NCBI RefSeq assembly: GCF_002127325.2
Contig: NC_035443.2
Location: 122,980,922-123,044,921 of the forward strand
Length of the DNA stretch: 64,000 bases
Origin: Helianthus annuus
Lineage: Eukaryota > Streptophyta > Magnoliopsida > Asterales > Asteraceae
Direction: 5' to 3'
Shown here: piece by piece, positions 43,666 to 53,715 of the stretch
Layout of the letters: each line of letters begins with the position of its first letter
How positions within the stretch are numbered: position 1 is the stretch's first letter
The notes under the pieces: generated by a model
Told to the model about the DNA's origin: nothing
Databases searched by the model: none
The model's input: only the letters and a program-made list of their open reading frames with translations
Program-made: the position numbers and the translations under genes

Positions 43666-45179
43666 TTATTCTTCGGTTTCATTTTCGTTCTCTCCTTCTT
43701 CCTCTTTGTTTTCTCCAGCATCCAAACCTACGTCTTCAAAGTTCCCGTCTTCGAATTCCTCAACCTTTTCTTCCTCGGAATCTTCGTCGTGATCACTGTT
43801 GAATCGAATTGGGCGAATCGCCCAAGCATGCTCAACCAAATCCGCCTTCAACGTGTTATGTATTTCTCTAGATCGCAATAGCTGAGCATTTACGAGTCTC
43901 TCTTCCATTGTCGCTTGGGTTCCTTCGACTAAATCTTCGGGAATATAGTTTTGGCATATCGCTCTTCCATCATCCTCAATGATCATATTATGCAAAATTA
44001 TGCAAGCATACATAGCCATTCGTATTCTATCCTTATGCCACATGCGACAAGGATTTCTGAGAAAATGTCATCGTTGCTGTAGAACCCCAAAACACCTCTC
44101 GATATCCTTTCTCGAAGACTCTTGTAATTTTTTAAAATACTTTCTTTTTTCATCGAAAGTTTCAGAAAACGTTTTAACAATAATCGAATACTCAGGGTAG
44201 ATACCATCGGCCAAGTAGTAGCCATGCTCGTAATCGTTCCCATTTGCATGAAAACCGGCCTTTGGTATAGTTCCAGAAATGTAGCCCTCTATTAATGGTG
44301 AAGCCTCTAACGTATTAATATCGTTAAAACACCCGGCTACACCAAAGAAGGCCGACCAAATCCAAAGGTCGTATGACGCAACAGCTTGTAATACCAAAGT
44401 TGGCCCTTTTTTATCACCCCGTGTATGTTGACCTCGCCATGCGGTTGGACAATTATACCAACGCCATTGACGATAATCCAAGCTACCAATCATGCCGGGT
44501 ATTCCATGCTTTTCTAGATGCACCTCATATATTTTTTGAAGGTCGTTCCAAGTGGGGTTTCTCAAATAACGTTTTCCATATAACTGGCATATACCTAAAA
44601 TATAATTTAATATACAAAAGTTTTACTAGTAAGCTACTAAAAAATAAATATATAAAAGTAAATAAATAAAAGACAATAAAAATTACCATAGCAAAAATGT
44701 TCCAAGCAATCTCGGGTTGTTTTCTCCGCCATCTTCAAATACTCGTCGTTGATGTCGTACGTGTTTCCGTATGATAATACGCGTAAGGCGGATGTGACCT
44801 TTTGAATTGAGGTGAAGCCTAGATATCCTCGCGCGTCCATTCTTTGCTTAAAGAAATCATACCTATTTTCCAAATCATTATTAATGCGCAAAAATAACCT
44901 TTGGCTCATCCGAAAACGTCGTCTAAAAACATTCGGTCCGTGAACCGGTGTCGCATCAAAATAGTCTTTCATCAAACGCTCGTTCGCGGCTTCACGATCT
45001 CGCAAGATATAGGTGCGTTGCAAGATGGGTCGTGGAGGGGGAGTAGGCCGCATGTGCTCAAATGCTTGTATCACAAAAGTACATGCACTCGTAACCGCTT
45101 CTTCCTCGGCCGCATCTTCGACGGGCGAAAAAAATTTTCGGTAAATTTCGGTGAAAGAGTCTTCCGACAGGGAACCCAT
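43666..45179 (-). pseudogene. PIF/Harbinger transposase (DDE superfamily 4), one nonsense codon
   Basis: Exon 1 runs 45179-44687; a 92-bp GT-AG intron (44686-44595) joins CY-G to ICQLYG in frame; exon 2 runs from 44594 to 43666. Motifs: FRRRFRMSQRLFLRI and YGNTYDINDEY in exon 1; GSLDYRQWRWYNCP (first Asp), AFFGVAGCFNDINTL (second Asp), DIERCFGVLQ (Glu) and ACIILHNMI in exon 2, then the LVEHAW tail. This is the nuclease that excises and inserts the element; plant relatives include ALP1-like proteins. The only lesion I see is an in-frame TGA just after FGVLQQR (44068), where the family has Trp. The Myb-like partner gene of autonomous elements is not present here. Confidence 0.88.
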
Positions 45180-45324
45180 TTTTTTTGAATAAGGTGAGAC
45201 TAGCTTTTTTAAAAATATATAGAGAATGAGAATGGGAATGTATTGAGTTGTAAAAAAAATGGAAGAGTAGGAGGGTATTTATAGTGTGAAAATTTAAAAA
45301 AATTGATTTTTTTTTTTACATATG

Positions 45325-45340
45325 ACCGTTGATAAACGGT
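45325..45340. repeat. MYB-core inverted repeat upstream of the transposase
   Basis: ACCGTTGATAAACGGT, arms of 6 bp around a 4-bp spacer, 146 bp upstream of the transposase ATG on the minus strand. It matches the palindrome upstream of the other Harbinger relic. Confidence 0.7.
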
Positions 45341-45447
45341 CAAAAAAATCAAATAATCAACACATGGCGCCGCGAAAAACATCACGCCTTTCTTTTTTTT
45401 TTTGGGCATAGCGCCCATTGTTTTGGTGTGCAAGGCGCCATCAGGCC

Positions 45448-46437
45448 TTTCTCATTGTTTAGTACTCATGTTAATATTTGAAAAAATGAATTGATTATTT
45501 AACCAATTAAACGATCGCTCTATCGGTTCACTCAAAAATAAGTTATAAAAAAAATTAAAAGGTAATTTAAAAACCTAGAAAATAATGAATCATTCATACT
45601 AAATAAAAAATTGAAATTAAATAAAATCAAACAACAAATTAGAAGTCTGTATGTTTTACAAAATAAACAAACAGTTGCCCATCTTGTTCTTCTTCACCAT
45701 GCAACTCTTTTTATCTTCATTCTTTATTCAAGTTTCACATGGCTGCTCTATTTCTCTACTTTTACATATCAGTGCCACTCCCCTTAGCTCCTTTTTTCTT
45801 CTTCATTGCTCAAGGGTTTTGCGGTTAGAACAATGCATACTGGACCAAAGAAGATACCGCTTCCTGGTTTAACCGATTCGACTGGTACAGTTTCAAAACC
45901 ATGACTCCATTGAGAATAGTATATTTGAGATAGGATACATTTACATAAGTCGCATATGGTTTAAGATTCTGAAGCGAGGAATGTACATAAGTCGCATATG
46001 GTTTAAGATTCTGAAGCGAGGAACATTGATGGATCAATGAATTGCTCATCACTCTTTTTATATATTCTTCTTCAACACTAAAGGGAGTGCTTTTGCCATT
46101 ATTGATCACAAAGAAGAACCTTCTCTTTTACATTCTTTCTAAGAAAGTTTCTATTTCTATTCACTTTAGCATAAGAATTTATTCAAAAGAGAAGTGCATA
46201 TGTGCTTCAAACTTAAAAAGTACAATAATTGACTTATATTATTCCACAGTTGGTACATTACTACAATTTCCTCATCATAAAACATATATAACTTAAATAA
46301 ATAGTTTGGTAGAATTAATACCATGCTTATGCTTAATTGTTGGTAAAATTTTCTTTTGAATATGCTATTATTTTCTTATGGAAATATAGGATTTGTTTGG
46401 TTTACCGAGACTTAAAATAGTAACTTACAAGGGCACA
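45448..46437. other. Intergenic sequence with a 42-bp tandem duplication
   Basis: ATACATAAGTCGCATATGG... is repeated at 45942-45983 and 45984-46025. On the minus strand the repeat lies in a 94-residue frame (46109-45825) and doubles SSLQNLKPYATYV in frame. I do not recognise the protein, and the frame may be a gene fragment or chance. Confidence 0.45.
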
Positions 46438-46620
46438 TCTATAAATCTATAATCTATAAATTATAATAAAGCAAAACAAGTTGAGGCCACATGACATTTT
46501 CTTAAACCACTTATTGCCACGTGGCATTTGATTGTTTCTCCACTTTTCCATTTGAGCGGCAATTGAAGACGTATTGTATCCTGCTTTCATCTCACACCAA
46601 ATAATTTCCTAAATCACACA
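46438..46620 (+). mobile_element. Possible Helitron 5' terminus
   Basis: After an A, TCTATAAATCTATAATCT and then TTATAATAAAGC resemble the TC-initial 5' ends of plant Helitrons. No 3' hairpin with CTRR or helicase was found, so this is a weak call. Confidence 0.3.
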
Positions 46621-46959
46621 CAATCATTCTCTCATCTTCTCTCAAACCACCTTCCAAAATATGAATGAGTTTTCCATCTGTAAGTACGATTGGTATCAAA
46701 AATCCTTTTTCTTTGATTTGATTTTGTAGCTTATAAACCCTAACTGTAGTGATTTCATCCTCTCAGCCATTCCATTGAGAAACCCTAATCTGAGTTTTAT
46801 CTCTGCCTCTTGATTATATATTTCGAAGAAAACCCTAACCAGAGCCACCATCATGCGACTGACAAAGAACCTGAACACTACGACTTTCATGGGTGGTGAT
46901 TTCCACGGGTATTTCATCTTTCTTTAAAGGGTTTTTGATGTGGATTATTGAATCAATTT

Positions 46960-47290
46960 GGCAGATTATGTGGATTAACCGTCTCATTTCGTTTGATTAA
47001 ATTGGAAATTTGTGTGCGATTTCACTGCCTAGGATTTTAGTTTTGTTTGTGCTTTAGGGCTATGTGTTAATCTGAATGTTTTTGAATGAATTTGGTGCAC
47101 TATGTTGATTATTGTCACATTTCGTGTGCGATTTGATTGCGCTAGGATTTTGGTTTTAATTTCTGATCTAGGGTTATGTTCAATCTGAATGTTTTTTAAT
47201 GAGTTTGGTGGATTATGTAGATTAACTGTCTCATTTTGTTTGAGGAAATTGGGAATTCGTGTGTATTTGACTGCACTCTGTTATTAACCG
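46960..47290. repeat. ~125-bp degenerate tandem repeat, about 2.5 copies
   Basis: Units containing GATTATGT(A/G)GATTAAC, TCTCATTT(C/T)GTTTGA, GTGTGCGATTT, CTAGGATTTT and AATCTGAATGTTTTT recur from 46962, 47098 and 47211. Confidence 0.7.
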
Positions 47291-47399
47291 CTTTATCTCG
47301 TTGCCGTTGTTCGAAGATTTAATTAGAACAGTAAAGTGCTCGATCACATACATGATATAACGATGTTTTTTGTGATTCTCGCTATTTGATATACAACAA

Positions 47400-48675
47400 A
47401 ACCCACAAGTTCATGCATATGTATATATATACATGGCACATACATACATATATACTTCCAAAAATTCACTTTTTATATGTTCATCATTCATTATATCACC
47501 TTTACTCAAAACCTTGTTGATTATGCATGCATCAATCTTTCAAGAATCATCTCAATTAAAATCAACTAATAATCAAAACACCATCTCTAACCCACATATA
47601 CACACATTTTCGGCCAAGTATACACACACATAAGGTTCCATTTTTATTTTGTTTAAAAACCCATCCGTTATAAATTTTCAAGTTTGTGAAGAACTCCAAG
47701 TTTACGAGAAACCTTCCATCATCATCTTCATCATCATCACTAAGAATCAAGAACAAGATTTTTAGAAGTAATTTATACCTTTCAAGATTTTGATGGGTTT
47801 TGATAAGATTTTGATGAGATGGGGCTTGTTCTTCTTAGAATTCAACTTGAAAACCTTCTTGGATCTTCAAATGAACTTGAAACTAGATTGGATTGGACTT
47901 GGCTCTTCAAGACTTGAACAAAAATGAAAATGGAGGTGATTGTAGGAGTGTTCGGCCGAGATGGGGAAGAGAGAAGGTTTTTGGGATTTTTGATTTGGAA
48001 ATTAGATATTTGATGGAGTGTTGAATTCTTCTTAATCATTGCATGGTAGCACTTGTTCAACACTTGGCAAATGAAGGAAAAAGGTAGGCTCTTGAGCCGC
48101 CACCTATGTCCCCACATACACACACAATTGCATGTATACATATATATGTTATATATAGTGTTAAATACATGTATTTAACTGGACATCGGGTATTTTATTA
48201 TGCGTTTTAGTCGCGTTTTAAGGCGTTTAAAATTATTTTCATCGTTCTATAAAAGTTAACTCACCATAATATTGCGGAACAATAATTTATTTGTCTTGAC
48301 TGGTTGTGTTATCTGTATTTTACAGTATACGCGCGGTATTGCGCAGTGTGCGCTTAAATTCGCAAAAATAGAGATTTAAGGGTTTGAATTAATTTTTCTT
48401 CACGAATATGATTAAAATAGAATTTTAATCATAACAATTTTTAGGACTTCAACAATAACCGGGCGGTCACCAACGTTCATTAAGCATTTTGTTCGTTACG
48501 CGATAAGCGTTTATCTTATTATTGCCAACCTAATTTTTAACAAAGTTTGGATTTTTTTTTTCCAACAAAATGAATTCCTTATAATAACACCACACTTAAT
48601 AAGATACCAACAGTATTTATTCATAACACGTGTCACATTTGTACAGTACAGGCTCGAAATAGCTGGGTGTCACAG
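47400..48675 (-). mobile_element. Gypsy-type LTR or LTR fragment
   Basis: On the minus strand the sequence begins TGTGACACCCAGC at 48675, a standard chromovirus LTR start, with a TATA-rich run around 48147-48160. The left end was not located. No coding. Confidence 0.5.
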
Positions 48676-49979
48676 GTAGGATGATTAACATCCATTAAAC
48701 CTCATTGTATGAATTCACCAAAGCACAAAGTTATCAACATAGTTGATAACCCAGTTGGTCATAAATAAAAATGAGAATACAACTAACCTAATAAGATCCT
48801 AAGTAGCCAAATAAGACCCCCGGGCGTGTCATACCCAACATGGCAAATGTTGGAAGCGAGCCGGGGTTAACTTACTTTGGGTCTTGGAAACTACTTAGTT
48901 GAACATCAACAAAACATCAAGTGAGGTGGTGGAACAAGTTTGGAAAGCCAAGACTTCCATGGTTCACACCTTTACCAAAACACAAGTCTCACCATATTGA
49001 AGATGGTGAGCTTGGATGGTTTCATCACTTGTAGGTCATCTAAACCTTGTCTGAAACAGAAAGTTTAGAGGGTGTTTAAACCTCTAAACTCACAAGAATC
49101 ATCCTTAAACAAGCCCCGTAACTATAGATGGGTTTAGGAACAAGATTCATTCAATAAAGTTAAGTTATGAAAAAGTTTGCTAAATATAACTTCAGAACAG
49201 AAAGTTGAACCTCAAAATAGTGATGTTCCACCTTAGTTTACCATGGTAAACTTATGGAAACACTCCTAGAGGTGTTCCAAGCTTTCAAGTCGAAGAAAAG
49301 ATGAAGCAAACATGAAGAAAGGTGAGTTTGGACCCACTTTAGAACTTAGAATAATTCTACCTTTTCTTGTGTTTGCAACTGATTTGGGAGTCTTTTGAGA
49401 GTGTAAAGGAGTTGGGAAAGTGAAAATTGGGTGATGGAGGCTTGGTTTTATAACGGTGAGGTAGGGTTTAGTGTTAAAGAAGGTTGTATGGTAACTGGGG
49501 AAGAAAGGTGGAGGGAATTGGCCAGCCCAAGAGCTGGAAACAATAATCCGCGGATTAAGGGGCTTGGCGCCCTGCCAAGCTAAATGGGGGTGAGGTGTCG
49601 CGTAGCACCACGCCTCATTTAGCCAATTTTTAGTTTTATTGCATTTTAGTCCCTGAACTTTTATATGTTCATCATTTTATGCTAAAACTTCGTAATTTAA
49701 CATAAGTATCGAAAGCGTATGTATGCATAAATTTCGTATCGTGAATGCGTGAATAGCATTTCGGAAGTATAACAAGTATTAAATTGTAAGTAAACAAGTA
49801 ATTAACGATTGATTGTGTGTATAACACGTATGTATAAAGTGTGGAATTTCGTTAAGATTAAGGTCTCGGATTACAAGATTGTAAATGAAATACGAATACA
49901 ATATGGTTGCAAGTTTCCAAAAATAGAATTACGAATAAACTTTCTAAATAAGGAAAGTTCGAAAACGCGGAGCGTTACA
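48676..49979 (-). mobile_element. Gypsy-type LTR, minus orientation
   Basis: On the minus strand it starts TGTAACGCTCCGCG at 49979. CpG-rich palindromes (ATCCGCGGAT, GGCTTGGCGCC, GTGTCGCGTAGCACC) lie at 49543-49610 and a minus-strand TATA box (GTTATAAAAC) at 49445-49454. The left end abuts the previous LTR. No target duplication was confirmed. Confidence 0.5.
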
Positions 49980-50489
49980 AGCTCGGGGTCGTCAAAAGAG
50001 CTATGCCGGTCAACGCCGTAAACCATTGGAATTGCAAGTAGGCGATAGAGTCCTACTAAAGGTATCACCCTGGTAGGGTGTGATTCGTTTCGGCAAACGA
50101 GGCAAGCTAAACCCGCGCTATATGGGCCCTTTGAAATCACGAAGAAAATCGGGCCGGTAGCATATGAATTAAATCTTCCTAATGAACTCAGTGGAGTTCA
50201 CAAAGTTTTCCACATTTCAAATCTGAAAAAGTGTTTGGCGGATGAAACACTAGTCGTTCCATTGGACGAGATCCAAGTGGACAAACAACTACAGTTCATT
50301 GAAGTACCAATTAAAATTATGGATCAGGAGGTCAAGACTTGGAGGCACAACAAGATACCGATCGTTAAGGTTCATTGGAACTTTAAGCGTGGACCAGATT
50401 TCACGTGGGGAAAAGAGGACCAAATAAAAGACAAGTATCCTTGCCTCTTTACAACCGAAGCACAAGTTGCAGATAACACAAACTGAATT
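49978..50489 (+). pseudogene. Tekay-like chromovirus pol tail (integrase C-terminus and chromodomain)
   Basis: Plus strand: QKSYAGQRRKPLE and GDRVLLKVSPW, a stop, GVIRFGKRGKLNPRY, a one-base shift, then PVAYELNLPNELSGVHKVFH, ISNLKKCLADETLVVPLDEI and a chromodomain-like end (EVKTWRHNKIPIVKVHW). The module tethers integration to chromatin. One nonsense codon and one frameshift are visible. The upstream pol is missing, replaced by the LTR ending at 49979. Confidence 0.85.
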
Positions 50490-50508
50490 TCGGGACGAAA
50501 TTCATCCA

Positions 50509-50575
50509 ATGGGGGGTTGATGTGACAGCCTGGGTAATTTTCAATCAAACTTAGCGACACAACTCATGCTTACTC
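50509..50575 (+). other. Polypurine tract and short LTR start of the chromovirus
   Basis: AATGGGGGGTTGA is followed at 50521 by TGTGACAGCCTGGG, an LTR start of which only about 55 bp remain. Confidence 0.65.
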
Positions 50576-50600
50576 AATTTTTTGGACGAAAATTCTTTCA

Positions 50601-52480
50601 ACATGGGGATAATGTGACATCCCGTACTTTCAGGTTAATGTCGTTAACCCTTTCCGCTAGGTATTATTCGTTTACACGCACAAGTTTTAACACATGAAGT
50701 TAAGTTGATTAACTTTGCAAATAAAGGGACTTATGAGTCTTTATACAAAGTTATGTTGATGACTTTCTACCCAAGTTTTGATTTAGAAAACTTGGGGGAG
50801 GTTTTGTGCATTTACTATAGTTTTGTTTTTAAAACATAATATAAACAATCACCAAACCCTAGGTTGCCCTTACCTCCTATTCACGTACTCTCTCTCTCTC
50901 TCTCTTTCTATTTCGTCGTCTCTCTCTCTGGCACACACATACATCTTTCGGATCATCATCTTCTTCATCTCTAGGCCTTTGCTTGCTTTCAATAATCATC
51001 TAATTATTGTTTATATTTCATATACATGTGTGAAACTTGAAGTTTTGATTGTTGTTTAATTAGTTGATGCATGAAAACATGATGACATATGTTAGGGTTT
51101 TGCTAGAGATTTGTACTTTAACATTTACATAATGATTCTTGATGGTTTAATAACTTGGTGATCACATATGTACACTAGGGTTAATGTTCTTGATGATTAT
51201 TTGATAAATCTTGATGAGTTTTGTTGGTTAATTGGATAGGCAACTTGTATAATCTGCCATAGAGGGTGTCGATAGGTTGTATAATCGCAAAACATGATAA
51301 AGAAATCATTAAAACTCGTTTTTTTTGTAAAGTGAAGTCGAAAACAGAAGCTGTTAGAATTTTGCAACCGTCTTGCAACGACTGTAACTTGATCATAATA
51401 GAACCAACTTGAGATTTTCTTGAGTCTAAAATGAACCTCTTGAAAACGCTTCTAACCGCGCTGGTTTAATAATATTTCGACCTCGTTTGATCAATCAAAA
51501 GATTTAAACCGTTTCGAAGGTCTAAGCTGTGAAAATTGGCAGATTTGGTGTCTTATGTTTTGTGTTGTATCTTGTTGGACACTTGGTGACATGTTATGAA
51601 ATTTATACATTAAATTGTTTTATGTGTCCAAATGAATCTCCAACTAGAATCACATCAATCGGATAACCGAAGATTTTAAATAAATTAAACCGTAGACAGA
51701 GGTCAGAAAGTGACGAATCTGATCACTGCTTAGTAATTGATTTTTCATAAATTCTTTGTGATGAGTTAGGCTTTGAAAATTTTACACAAGGTTCACTGGA
51801 CTAGTTGACATGTCACATAATTTATTGGGAATTTTTCTAGCTCAACAACTATTTTATAAAAATTCCCGAAATGGGAACTGCAGTAAATTGAGTTATACAT
51901 TCTTATGTGTTAATTTTGCTATCTTAGGTGTGCTTACTTCTTTAATACCTACATGACCATAGTTTAACATGTCGTAAGTTATTCCATAAATACATGCACG
52001 AATCCACACGATTGAACGACTATGTGTCAACTTGTTTACTTGCTATGTGATAGTTACATGTAGAACTTACGCGTTTTGTATGAGCACACACTAATGAACA
52101 TATGGTAACCATAATATGACGTGCTTGACCACTCCAGCTCATAAAACACTTAAGTCTTACCGAGCAAAACTAAGGTGAGTTGACGGCCCCTACTCTTTAA
52201 ATATTTATAAAACACAGGGTGAGAAAACATGTACACATTACGGTAATGTAATGCTTTAACGTTATGGAAATATAACGTCTTTAGTTGGTAGAGTTTTTGT
52301 TATATCGTTATGGTCACAAAGTAGCATTAATCACATAAAGTCCTTAATTGGCAAACTCTTAGCACTAGTTCAACGGATTAGCCTTGAACCCTCCTTAATT
52401 GGCAACTACTTTTGGTTGACGGTCTTACATGCTCTTTATTCGCAGGTCCTTCACAAGGCTCGAATACCAATTCAAAGTTG
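50601..52480 (+). mobile_element. Second polypurine tract and LTR of a related chromovirus
   Basis: TTGGACGAAAATTC, ACATGGGGATAA and then TGTGACATCCCG at 50613 repeat the same 3'-end layout 92 bp further on. The LTR-like sequence continues to about 52480 without a clear end. It includes a CT-repeat stretch at 50888-50906. Confidence 0.5.
50888..50906. repeat. CT microsatellite
   Basis: About nine CT units; a second shorter CT run follows near 50920. Confidence 0.9.
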
Positions 52481-52639
52481 ATCGGTATCAAATAACAAAA
52501 CGAAAAAAATATTGGCTAACTCCCTATTGTATTTATATAAAAAAAAAATCTACACAAAAAAACTTATTACAATATGTGTATAAGTCTAGGTAACTTATAA
52601 ACCTACTCAGATTGCCATCACTAAATTACTAAATCAAAC

Positions 52640-52875
52640 CTTTTTTTTGAATGACAAATTTGGATCACTAACGGATCACTGTAGTATCATCGTGCCATCA
52701 GTGGAACCACCCGATCATATCCATTAAGCATAATGCCTATACACAAATTCAGGAGGAAATCCAATAAATATGGAAAAAAACCCTTGTGGTAATTGAACCA
52801 AATACCTATTGATCTTAAAGTCTTATCTCACCCCCAAAATGCCAGTAGGCTATAAAGTCATGGGCCGAGAAAACA
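52640..52875 (-). mobile_element. tRNA-related SINE
   Basis: Minus strand: an A-box-like TAGCCTACTGG, a B-box-like GGTTCAATTAC about 45 bp further, and a 3' A run (plus-strand T8 at 52641-52648). The 15-bp flanks ATTACTAAATCAAAC (52625-52639) and ATTACTTAATCAAAC (52876-52890) form a target duplication with one mismatch. The superfamily call rests on the promoter boxes, tail and duplication. Confidence 0.7.
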
Positions 52876-52890
52876 ATTACTTAATCAAAC

Positions 52891-53328
52891 TTACTAGATA
52901 ATTTCAAACAATTCCAAATATGTATGTGTAACGTAAACTCCATTTTTCTTGATCATCAACTTGTGCTCCAAGAAACAACAATTCGTCAACAGGGCCGAGT
53001 TTAATTACGTAAAAAGTTTAACTGAGTTTTAAAAAACTCTTTACAAACTTTAATTATTTTTACCTTTTTCTTTTCCATCGTGATGACTAGATTCATTTAA
53101 TTGTAGCATTTACTAAAATATCATATGTGAATGTGAATCTTTAGATTCTAATTTTTTTAATAAGTATACAGCAACCTAACACTTTGTCCAAAATAGCCTA
53201 AAATAAAAAAATAATTACACGCTGGCAAAACGTTACAAATAATAACTTGCCACGTCAGCATCATGTCCCCTCGCTTTCATCTCCACTAAAAAATATTTTT
53301 TGTTTTTTCCTTCATTATTTCCGGTCAC
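52891..53328. other. Upstream region of the demethylase gene
   Basis: AT-rich, no element ends or frames recognised. Confidence 0.4.
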
Positions 53329-53336
53329 TATATAAA
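53329..53336 (+). promoter_or_regulatory. Candidate TATA box of the demethylase gene
   Basis: TATATAAA, followed by CA-rich and CT-rich leader sequence. A second AT-rich run near 53530-53560 could serve the downstream copy of the duplicated leader. Confidence 0.5.
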
Positions 53337-53368
53337 CACACATACATACATACATATCTATGCATTCG

Positions 53369-53694
53369 TTTCTCTCTCTAAATCTCAAAACTCTCCTCAT
53401 TTCATACAGGTAATTTCCGATCACTGATTTACCGCCTTACGTCGTCGTTTTATTAGAACGTGAACAAAAAGTTAGGGTTTCATTTTATATCGGATAAGAA
53501 CATTCCAGTAACTACACATACAAGGTTCACATATATATATATATATACACGTATATATCGTCTCTATATACATTCCTGTTTTTCTCTCTAAAATCTTCAA
53601 TCTCTCTTCATACAGGTAATCTCCGATCACTGAATCACCGTCGTACGTCGTCGTTTCGTTGAAACGTGAACGGAAAATTAGTGTTTCATTTCAC
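53369..53694 (+). repeat. Duplicated leader of the demethylase gene
   Basis: Copy A (53369-53489) and copy B (53581-53694) share TTTCTCTCT, CATACAGGTAAT(T/C)TCCGATC, ACGTCGTCGTTT and GAACGTGAAC-like words, offset by about 211 bp. Each copy includes CAG-GTAAT, which looks like a splice donor, so alternative non-coding first exons are possible. Confidence 0.8.
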
Positions 53695-53715
53695 GTGAAT
53701 CGGACGAGAACTGAC

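Larger units (their letters stand above)
43421..45447 (-). mobile_element. PIF/Harbinger DNA transposon
   Basis: A minus-strand transposase lies between diverged ends. The left end GGCCATGTGTAG follows TTA (43418-43420). The right end reversed begins GGCCTGATGGCG, next to TTT, a possible worn TTA. Subterminal words GGGGGCGTTATGC (left) and GGGCGCTATGCCC (right, reversed) lie 26-42 bp inside each end. A second copy of the left terminal word occurs at 43516. About 2.0 kb. The right boundary is the less certain. Confidence 0.7.
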
